A DNA stretch of 11,142 bases from Steroidobacteraceae bacterium (GTDB lineage Bacteria; Pseudomonadota; Gammaproteobacteria; Steroidobacterales; Steroidobacteraceae), in the NCBI GenBank assembly GCA_013044085.1, contig JABEVI010000241.1, forward strand, positions 1 through 11,142. The letters are read 5' to 3'. The translations under genes were made by a program, and so were the position numbers. Shown piece after piece: positions 1-5,771 of the stretch; positions within the stretch are counted from its first letter, which is position 1; each line of letters starts with the position of its first letter. Under the pieces are notes generated by a model, which worked only from the letters and a program-made list of their open reading frames with translations, had not been told where the DNA came from and made no database searches.

Positions 1-4
1 AGGG

Positions 5-1288
5 TCACTTCAGATTGCCGGCGTACAACGCCCACAGACCCCGGATGTTCGACGGCATCGATGTCACGGTCTTGAGCTTCGCGAACGCATGCTTCGCCGC
101 CGGGATGTTCTTCAGGTACTGGTTGGACAGTCCCAGATAGACGTAGGCCTGGCCCAGGCTCTTGACATGTCCCTTCTTCAGGCCGTTGTTGATCGCCTGA
201 ACCGCGTTCGCATAATTGCCGATGCCGTAATACACCTCGCCCAACTTGACGTCGAGCTCTCCGGTCGGGCTCTTGTTGGCCTGCGTCACATAGGTGGGTA
301 TGCCCTTCTGATCCGAGGCGGCCCGGCGCTGCATGTCCTTCAGGAGCCGGTTCACGCGAGCGGCCTGGGTCGGCTTGACCGCGCCGCTAGAAATGGCCTT
401 CTGCACCACGGCCAGGGCTTCTTCCGGCAGCGCCGCGTCTCCGAGCAGTTGCGCCATCTCGACGTAATCACTCGTGACGTTCATCGACGAGGTGTTGTAC
501 ATCAGCCGGTAGATCATCAGAAGATTTTTATCCTTGCGCGTATTCTGCCGCTCGAGCCGCAGCAGCGAGTTCCAATACTCGGGCTTGTTCGTCAACCGTA
601 CGAGGTCCGTAAATCCCGCGATCTCGCCGGCGGTGTCCTTCGCGTTGAACGCGCATTGCAACTTGATCTGGTAGTAGCCTTCCTGCGGCGGCTTACCGGT
701 CGCGTGCGCGGCGGCAATGGCCTTGTCCATGTAGACATCCGCGCCCCTGCAGTTCTTCGTCAGGAAGTAGCCCTGGCCGATCACCGCATAGATCTGCTCG
801 TTGCCCTGGCCGAGCGCGATCAGCTTCTGTCCATAGGCGATCGCCTTGGCGTAGTCATGGGCGTTGTAGCTCAGCTGGAACACGGCGCGCGTGAAACGCA
901 GCGTATCCTGCGGCGTGCACGCGCCCGTCTGCAGCGCGGCCTCCCAGGACTTCTCGGCCGCGTTCATGTTGCCGAGCTTGACGTAGGCATAGGCCTTCAG
1001 GTCGTCGATCGTCTTGTGGTCGAACGGCGTCAGCCCGCTCTTGCCCTCGGCGGCCTGCAGGTTCTGCAGACCCGCGTCCCACTTGCCGCCCTGCAGCGCC
1101 TTCTGCGCCGCGATCAAATTCTTGGCGATCTTGCGGCTGATGGTCTGCTTCGCAGGCGCGGCGTGCGCCGGCAGCGAACCTCCCACCAGCAACGCCACCG
1201 ACAACGCGAGGGCGGTGAACAAGCCGGCGCCGGTGGCGCGGCCAAAAGATAAACGGCGTCGTATCGTGTATTTCGCGGACATCGTCAT
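5..1288 (-). CDS. Exported tetratricopeptide-repeat (TPR) protein
   Basis: 427 residues. The N-terminus is basic (residues 9-18), then hydrophobic (about 21-37), and ends in A-H-A (41-43), a good Sec signal-peptidase I site, so the mature protein is probably periplasmic. The rest is mostly alpha-helical with loose TPR-like pairs, best seen around 59-81, 96-120, 146-160, 287-300 and 349-405 (for example the stretch with YYGIGNYANAVQAINNGL). There is no enzymatic motif. It follows exbD2 on the same strand after a 105-bp gap that contains an intrinsic terminator. By position it may help the TonB-ExbB-ExbD machine or its receptors as a scaffold; that is inference from context. Two ATG codons are possible, at 1288 and 1282. 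AGAGG at 1293-1297 is 4 nt from the first and 10 nt from the second, so the exact start is unsettled. Confidence 0.85.
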   Translation of the reverse strand: MTMSAKYTIRRRLSFGRATGAGLFTALALSVALLVGGSLPAHAAPAKQTISRKIAKNLIAAQKALQGGKWDAGLQNLQAAEGKSGLTPFDHKTIDDLKAYAYVKLGNMNAAEKSWEAALQTGACTPQDTLRFTRAVFQLSYNAHDYAKAIAYGQKLIALGQGNEQIYAVIGQGYFLTKNCRGADVYMDKAIAAAHATGKPPQEGYYQIKLQCAFNAKDTAGEIAGFTDLVRLTNKPEYWNSLLRLERQNTRKDKNLLMIYRLMYNTSSMNVTSDYVEMAQLLGDAALPEEALAVVQKAISSGAVKPTQAARVNRLLKDMQRRAASDQKGIPTYVTQANKSPTGELDVKLGEVYYGIGNYANAVQAINNGLKKGHVKSLGQAYVYLGLSNQYLKNIPAAKHAFAKLKTVTSMPSNIRGLWALYAGNLK

Positions 1289-1327
1289 CGAACCTCTTTG
1301 AGCCGCTGGTGCGGCGGCAAACCAGTT

Positions 1328-1369
1328 AAAAAAACGGCGCGTAACCCGTTATCAGTGGGCGGCGCGCCG
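1328..1369 (-). terminator. Intrinsic terminator after exbD2
   Basis: On the minus strand, CGGCGCG (1369-1363) pairs perfectly with CGCGCCG (1341-1335). An inner CCC/GGG pair can extend the structure, and seven T residues follow at 1334-1328. The stem begins 24 nt after the exbD2 stop codon and the T run ends 39 nt before the TPR gene. This is a textbook rho-independent terminator. It should end most tonB-exb transcripts and leave the TPR gene on read-through or on a weak promoter of its own. Confidence 0.8.
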
Positions 1370-1393
1370 GAGTCTGTAGATTACAAAGCGTGT

Positions 1394-1807
1394 CTAAAAC
1401 AGGCTGTTATTCACGAAGCCGATCTTCTTCATGCCGCGACGCTGAAGATCGGCGAGCGTCTTGGCGACGACGTCGTATTTCGCGAACTTGTCGACCGTGA
1501 TGTGCACCTCCGGCTGCGGGACCTGCTGCGCCGATTGAAGGATATAGCTCTGCATCTGCGTGCGGGTCACCTGGGTGCCATTCCACATCAACGTTCCGTC
1601 GAAATCGATCGACACGTTGATCACGGGCGGCGGCGGCGGCGGTACGAAGTTCGGGGGCGGCGGCAACGGATTGTCGATCTTGACCGCGTTCGTCATCACC
1701 GGGATGGTGATGATGAAGATGATCAAGAGCACCAACATGACGTCGATGAGCGGCGTCATGTTGATGTCAACCATCGCGTCGGAGCTGCCCCCCAGGTTCA
1801 TTGCCAT
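1394..1807 (-). CDS. exbD: ExbD-family proton-channel subunit, second copy (ExbD2)
   Basis: 137 residues, the usual ExbD size. It has a short cytoplasmic N-terminus, one membrane segment (about 19-38) and a periplasmic domain. The ion-coupling aspartate of the family is present as D22 in MTPLIDVMLVLLIIF, matching D25 of E. coli ExbD. Unlike its neighbour ExbD1, it has a proline-rich linker right after the membrane segment (P47, P49-52 and six prolines at 56-61). The gene begins 11 bp after the exbD1 stop with a clear GGAGAG ribosome site 6 nt before the ATG, so it is translated as part of the tonB-exbB-exbD1-exbD2 operon. In Xanthomonas campestris the equivalent second exbD is dispensable for iron uptake but matters for plant interaction. 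A matching specialised role here is inference. Confidence 0.93.
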   Translation of the reverse strand: MAMNLGGSSDAMVDINMTPLIDVMLVLLIIFIITIPVMTNAVKIDNPLPPPPNFVPPPPPPVINVSIDFDGTLMWNGTQVTRTQMQSYILQSAQQVPQPEVHITVDKFAKYDVVAKTLADLQRRGMKKIGFVNNSLF

Positions 1808-1818
1808 CGATATCTCTC

Positions 1819-2250
1819 CTACTGCTGGACGCCGAGATGCGTGGGGATCGTCAGGAACGCGACCTTGCGCATGCCGATTTCCTGCGCGGCAACCAACACC
1901 TGACCGACATACAGGTAGCGGGTGTCCTTGTCACCGCGAATCTCCACCACGGGCTGCGGGTTGAGTGTGACGATCGATCGCAGCTGTTCCTTCAAGGCGT
2001 CCATGTTGTCGAGTTTCATGGTGTTCCAGTACAGCGTGCCGTCCTTCGCGACCGAGATCGTGACGTCACCGGGCTTGGTGATGGTTGGCACGTTGGTTGC
2101 GGTGGGCAGCTTCAAGCGGATCTGCGGCACGATCACCGGAATCGTGATGATGAAGATGATCAACAGCACCAACATCACGTCCACCAAGGGCGTGACGTTG
2201 ATGCTCGCCATCGCGTCGCCTTCTCCGCGCGTGTCGATGTTCAACGCCAT
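1819..2250 (-). CDS. exbD: ExbD-family proton-channel subunit, first copy (ExbD1)
   Basis: 143 residues. ExbD is a single-span inner-membrane protein whose dimer sits in the pore of an ExbB pentamer and carries protons to energise TonB. The membrane segment is at about 22-42 (VTPLVDVMLVLLIIFIITIP) with the essential aspartate at D24. A periplasmic domain follows, with the usual VAKDGTLYWN and late IGMRKVAFLT strands. It lacks the polyproline linker of ExbD2, so it is the more canonical copy. The start codon is 13 nt after the exbB stop, and a GAGG sequence overlapping that stop serves as ribosome site, which suggests coupled translation. Confidence 0.95.
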   Translation of the reverse strand: MALNIDTRGEGDAMASINVTPLVDVMLVLLIIFIITIPVIVPQIRLKLPTATNVPTITKPGDVTISVAKDGTLYWNTMKLDNMDALKEQLRSIVTLNPQPVVEIRGDKDTRYLYVGQVLVAAQEIGMRKVAFLTIPTHLGVQQ

Positions 2251-2263
2251 GGCGCGTCAACCC

Positions 2264-3010
2264 TCAGCGCGCGCCGGCGGGGGCCGCTTGCTTGGCGGCG
2301 GTCGCGGGCTTCTCGGCGCTGAGACTCATCTTCGCACCCGAGACCAGGTAGGCGTGCAGCTCGTGCGTGAAGTGGCTGACGTATTCCTGAATGACGCGGT
2401 TGCGGCGCAACAGCATGTTGTAGCCCAGCACCGCGGGCACCGCGGCGAACAGGCCGATCGCCGTCATGATCAAGGCTTCACCGACGGGTCCCGCGACCTT
2501 GTCGATCGACGCCTGTCCGGCGAGACTGATCGCGATCAGCGCGTGATAGATGCCCCAGACCGTGCCGAACAGTCCGACGAACGGCGCGGTCGAGCCGACC
2601 GAGGCGAGCACCGACATTCCCGACTGCATGCGGCCGACGACCATGTCGGCGGTGCGCTGCAGCGCCTGGGTGATCCACTCGCTGGTGTCGATCGAACCGG
2701 CGAGCCGGCTCTTGTTCGCCTCGTGATGTTCGTAGGCCTGCTTGCCGGCCTCGGCGAGCGCGCGGTAGGGATTGGACTCGCCCTTCAACTTGGCAACCCC
2801 GTCGACGAGGTTGTTCGCGCTCCAGAATTCCTTCTCCGCCTGTTGGCCCTGCTTGCGAAGACGCCGCTGGTCGAAGAACTTGGTGATCATCACGAACCAT
2901 GTCAGCAAGGACATGATCAGCAGGATGGTAAACACCGAACGCGTGACGATGTCTCCGTTGCGGAGCATCGCGCCAAGGCCATAGGGATTGTTGACAATTT
3001 GAACTGACAT
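2264..3010 (-). CDS. exbB: ExbB/TolQ-family proton-channel protein
   Basis: 248 residues, close to E. coli ExbB. It has three membrane spans at about 25-43, 134-157 and 178-200, with the large cytoplasmic loop between the first two, as in the MotA/TolQ/ExbB family. The signature VGLFGTVWGI is at 145-154. Residues T150, E178 and T183 line up with E. coli ExbB T148, E176 and T181, which line the proton path, so the channel looks functional. The C-terminal tail (about 230-248) is alanine-rich and probably disordered. The ATG follows AGAGGG by about 10 nt. The genes on either side (tonB upstream, exbD1 downstream) assign it to the TonB system rather than to Tol-Pal, whose partners tolR, tolA and tolB are absent. 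Confidence 0.96.
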   Translation of the reverse strand: MSVQIVNNPYGLGAMLRNGDIVTRSVFTILLIMSLLTWFVMITKFFDQRRLRKQGQQAEKEFWSANNLVDGVAKLKGESNPYRALAEAGKQAYEHHEANKSRLAGSIDTSEWITQALQRTADMVVGRMQSGMSVLASVGSTAPFVGLFGTVWGIYHALIAISLAGQASIDKVAGPVGEALIMTAIGLFAAVPAVLGYNMLLRRNRVIQEYVSHFTHELHAYLVSGAKMSLSAEKPATAAKQAAPAGAR

Positions 3011-3101
3011 GGACCGATTCCCTCTACGTATACGTTAAGTTTTGGATAAGTGGATTTTAGTCGTCAAACCATGCAATGCCTGATACTTGCCCGCCGTCGC
3101 C
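3011..3101 (-). other. AT-rich tonB-exbB intergenic spacer
   Basis: This 91-bp spacer is wider than the other gaps in the operon, and its exbB-proximal half is clearly richer in A and T than the surroundings. On the minus strand a TTGACG hexamer (3062-3067) resembles a -35 box, but I find no good -10 at 16-18 nt. No terminator-like hairpin is evident. It could hold a secondary promoter that sets exbB-exbD levels apart from tonB; the evidence is weak. Confidence 0.3.
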
Positions 3102-3734
3102 TCACTCCTCGGTGATCTTGAAGGCGATCGGCACGATCGTCGTCGTACCGACGGCCTTGCCGTTCACGGTCGCCGGTATGAAGCGCAGCGCCCTGGCAAC
3201 CTTCAGACACGCCCTGTCCAGACGCGGGTGCCCCGTGCTCTTCGCGATCGACTCGGCGTGCACCCGCCCGTCCGGTCCGATCGAGATCTGGGCCCGGCAC
3301 GTGCCTTCATCGCCTGCGCGGCGCGACGCATCCGGGTAATACTGATTGACGTCGACAAGATGGTTCGGGTCGTAGCGCAACGCCGTACGCACCACCGGAC
3401 GGGGCGGAGCCGGGCGCGCGACCGGCGCGGGCGCCACGCGCCGGGTGATCTCGGTGATCGCATGGCTCGAGGTCGGCGCCTGGATGTTGACGAACTCCGG
3501 CGGCGGCACGTAAGGCTTGATGTCCTGCAGTTTCGGCGGCGGCGGCGGCGGTTTGTCGTTCTTTTTCGGCTGTTTGATCTGCGCGATCTGCACGGGCGGT
3601 ATGATGGTGTGGGCGATCCGGCTGGCAAGTCCGCTGACAAAACCGTAGCCGATCAGCACGTGCAACAAGATCACGGCAACTAACGCGATGCCTCGCTTAC
3701 CCGAAAATAACGATGGCTCTTCGTACGTATACAT
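3102..3734 (-). CDS. tonB: TonB energy transducer
   Basis: 210 residues. TonB links the ExbB-ExbD proton channel to outer-membrane receptors for siderophores, vitamin B12 and glycans. The sequence shows a short cytoplasmic tail, one membrane anchor (about 15-36) with the conserved histidine (H25 in ILLHVLIGYGF), a proline-rich periplasmic stretch (about 45-115, with six prolines at 62-67) and a C-terminal TonB domain (about 131-206, beginning YYPDASRRAG and containing GPDGRV). The serine found four residues before the histidine in E. coli TonB is V21 here. The domain has two cysteines, C146 and C176, which could form a disulfide. It is the first gene of the tonB-exbB-exbD1-exbD2 operon. The ATG at 3734 has no strong ribosome site upstream. 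Confidence 0.95.
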   Translation of the reverse strand: MYTYEEPSLFSGKRGIALVAVILLHVLIGYGFVSGLASRIAHTIIPPVQIAQIKQPKKNDKPPPPPPKLQDIKPYVPPPEFVNIQAPTSSHAITEITRRVAPAPVARPAPPRPVVRTALRYDPNHLVDVNQYYPDASRRAGDEGTCRAQISIGPDGRVHAESIAKSTGHPRLDRACLKVARALRFIPATVNGKAVGTTTIVPIAFKITEE

Positions 3735-3781
3735 AATTCTGTTTGCGCCTATCCCCTAGCTCTATCTAGACCCACGCACCA

Positions 3782-3798
3782 GCGCACCTATAGTGCGC
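3782..3798. repeat. Inverted repeat over the tonB -10 box
   Basis: A perfect 6-bp inverted repeat, GCGCAC and GTGCGC, separated by CTATA. It overlaps the candidate tonB -10 box. It could be an operator or a chance palindrome in GC-rich DNA. Confidence 0.4.
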
Positions 3799-3814
3799 GT
3801 TGCGCGCCCCTCAA
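3787..3814 (-). promoter_or_regulatory. Candidate tonB promoter
   Basis: On the minus strand TTGAGG (3814-3809) and TATAGG (3792-3787) are 16 nt apart. Each matches the sigma-70 consensus at four of six positions. Transcription would begin near 3780 and give a leader of about 45 nt before tonB. The -10 box lies inside the inverted repeat GCGCAC-CTATA-GTGCGC (3782-3798), so a protein bound there would block the promoter. This is pattern matching only. Confidence 0.35.
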
Positions 3815-3985
3815 ACGCGCACAGAGCGTCGATGATCCCCGATGTGGACTCGGTGATATCCCTACGCGCTCCGATCTGCGATAACACAGCCTGACACAGT
3901 TTCAGGCCCGACTGCAAGCGCGGATTTGCTTTCGCGAATTCAGTCCGCGCGAAGCCGCTGCACAGGCAAATTTTGCCGGCGCCGA

Positions 3986-5725
3986 TCACTCCAGATCCGT
4001 GACCGCGCCGAGCGTTGCGCTGCTGACACACTTCGCGTATTTCATCAGCGCGCCACGGCGCGCATAGGGTTTTGGTGCGCGCCAGGCTTTGCGACGTCGG
4101 CGCAACTCCGCGTCCGTGATGTGCAGCGTCATCGCGCGCCGCCGCGCGTCGATCGAGATTCGATCGCCGTCGCGCACCAGGCCGATCGGTCCACCGACCG
4201 CCGCCTCCGGCGATACGTGGCCGACGACAAATCCGTGGCTGCCGCCGGAAAATCGGCCGTCCGTGATCAATGCGACCTGCTTGCCGAGCCCCTTGCCCAT
4301 GATCGCGCCGGTGGGACTGAGCATCTCGCGCATTCCCGGGCCGCCTTTCGGGCCTTCATAGCGAATCACGACGACATCGCCGGCACGCACCGCGCCGCCG
4401 AGTATGCCGTCGAGGGCCTTTTCCTCGGAATCGAACACCCGCGCGAGGCCCTCGAATCGCAGCCCTTCCTTGCCGGAAATCTTCGCCACGGCGCCGTCCG
4501 GCGCGAGGTTGCCATGCAGCACGACCAAATGGCTGTCCTTCTTCAAAGGATCCGACAAGGGTCGCACGATCTGCTGGTCCGCCGGATAAGGGGCGACGTC
4601 CACGAGGTTTTCGGCGAGCGTCTGCCCGGTGACGGTCAAACAATCGCCATGCAGCATGCCGGCATCGAGCAAGGTCTTCATGAGCGGCTGGATGCCACCG
4701 ATGGCGACCAGTTCGGACATCGAGTAGCGGCCGCTCGGTCGCAGGTCCGCCAGCACCGGCACCTTCTTGCCGATTCGCGCGAAATCGGTGAGGCGCAACT
4801 TGACGTTTGCGGAGGAGGCGATCGCCAACAAGTGCAGCACCACGTTCGTCGAGCCGCCGAGCGCGATCGCCACCGTGATCGCATTCTCGAACGCCGCCCG
4901 CGTCATGATCTGGCGCGGCTTCAATCCGCGCTCGATCAGCCGCACGACCGCCTCACCGGCGCGCGCGCAATCCTCACGCTTTTCCGTCGACACCGCATCC
5001 TGGGCGGAGCTGTTCGGCAAACTCATGCCGAGCGCCTCGATCGCCGAAGCCATCGTGTTCGCGGTATACATGCCGGCGCAAGATCCCGGTCCCGGAATCG
5101 CGGTGCGCTCGACGTACTTCAGCTCTTGTTCGGAGACGGCGCCGCCCGCATAGCCGCCGATCGCCTCGAACACGGAGACGATGTCCCGGCCCTCGGCACC
5201 GGGGCGGATCGTGCCGCCGTAGACGAACACGGCCGGCCGATTGAGCCGCGCGAGCGCCATCAGGCAGCCCGGCATGTTCTTGTCGCAACCGCCGAGCGCG
5301 ACGATGCCGTCGAAACCCTGCGCGCCGACCACCGTTTCGATGGAGTCCGCGATCACCTCGCGCGAGACCAGCGAGTAACGCATCCCGGGTGTTCCCATGG
5401 AAATCCCGTCCGAGACCGTGATGGTGCCGAACGTGACCGCCTTCGCACCGTGCGCCTCGACGCCGGCGGCGGCGATGCGCGCGAGCTCGTCGATGTGCAT
5501 GTTGCACGGCGTTAAATTGCTCCACGTGGATGCGATCCCGACCTGCGGTCGGAGGAAATCCTCATCGCCGAAACCGACGGCGCGCAGCATCGCGCGCGCC
5601 GGCGTCTGTTTGACGCCATCGACGACGAGGCGCGAATACTTGCGTGGATCCACTGCCGCGGTCTTGCGGCGTGTCGCCTTGACGGTGGATTTGCGGGTCG
5701 ATCGCTGCGGCGGCTTTTTCGGCAT
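3986..5725 (-). CDS. ilvD: Dihydroxy-acid dehydratase
   Basis: 579 residues. This iron-sulfur enzyme dehydrates 2,3-dihydroxy-isovalerate and 2,3-dihydroxy-3-methylvalerate to the 2-keto acids, the step after IlvC in valine and isoleucine synthesis. Family motifs are clear: TPCNMH (C74), GGCDKNMPGC (C147), PGPGSCAGMYTANTM (C216) and, near the C-terminus, DGRFSGGSHGFVVGH. Three cluster cysteines with the CDKNMPG and SCAGMYTANTM forms point to the shorter, oxygen-tolerant [2Fe-2S]-type branch rather than the E. coli type; that assignment is by motif only. The first 25 or so residues are an unusually basic tail (MPKKPPQRSTRKS...). I chose the ATG at 5725. A TTG at 5788 would extend the frame by 21 residues but would overlap the upstream peptidase gene. 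The 46-bp gap suggests co-transcription with that gene. Confidence 0.97.
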   Translation of the reverse strand: MPKKPPQRSTRKSTVKATRRKTAAVDPRKYSRLVVDGVKQTPARAMLRAVGFGDEDFLRPQVGIASTWSNLTPCNMHIDELARIAAAGVEAHGAKAVTFGTITVSDGISMGTPGMRYSLVSREVIADSIETVVGAQGFDGIVALGGCDKNMPGCLMALARLNRPAVFVYGGTIRPGAEGRDIVSVFEAIGGYAGGAVSEQELKYVERTAIPGPGSCAGMYTANTMASAIEALGMSLPNSSAQDAVSTEKREDCARAGEAVVRLIERGLKPRQIMTRAAFENAITVAIALGGSTNVVLHLLAIASSANVKLRLTDFARIGKKVPVLADLRPSGRYSMSELVAIGGIQPLMKTLLDAGMLHGDCLTVTGQTLAENLVDVAPYPADQQIVRPLSDPLKKDSHLVVLHGNLAPDGAVAKISGKEGLRFEGLARVFDSEEKALDGILGGAVRAGDVVVIRYEGPKGGPGMREMLSPTGAIMGKGLGKQVALITDGRFSGGSHGFVVGHVSPEAAVGGPIGLVRDGDRISIDARRRAMTLHITDAELRRRRKAWRAPKPYARRGALMKYAKCVSSATLGAVTDLE

Positions 5726-5771
5726 GGGGGCTTCTGGTCGGCGGTTTGGGGGGTGGCGAGCATAAACAGCC

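Larger units (their letters stand above)
3735..3985. other. ilvD-tonB intergenic region
   Basis: This 251-bp stretch separates the ilvD stop from the tonB start; both genes are on the minus strand. I see no convincing gene in it. It holds a candidate tonB promoter near its left end and several inverted repeats: GCGCAC/GTGCGC (3782-3798), GCGCGGA/TCCGCGC (3918-3950, 19-nt loop) and GGCAAA-T-TTTGCC (3965-3977). The last two lie just after ilvD and might help end its transcript, but neither is followed by a T run on the minus strand. I see no sequence close to a Fur box. Confidence 0.6.

Noticed and set aside
89..1252. A long plus-strand open frame opposite the TPR gene
   Set aside because: It is the antisense shadow of a GC-rich gene, with an arginine-rich, low-complexity translation and no domain; the minus-strand frame has a signal peptide and repeats.
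1302..1315. GCCGC-TGGT-GCGGC small hairpin before the TPR gene
   Set aside because: Five base pairs with no T run; common by chance at this GC content, and the stronger terminator lies just upstream.
2264..3010. Reading the ExbB/ExbD genes as a Tol-Pal (tolQ/tolR) cluster
   Set aside because: tolA, tolB and pal are absent, and the adjacent gene encodes a TonB with the typical C-terminal domain.
3762..4031. An 89-codon minus-strand open frame starting with GTG in the ilvD-tonB gap
   Set aside because: It overlaps the ilvD 3' end by 46 bp, has no clear ribosome site, shows no recognisable domain, and covers the palindromes and candidate promoter. Most likely chance.
3926..5515. A 529-codon plus-strand open frame opposite ilvD
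   Set aside because: Antisense shadow. The translation is rich in Arg, His and Asp without motifs, while the minus strand encodes a complete dihydroxy-acid dehydratase.
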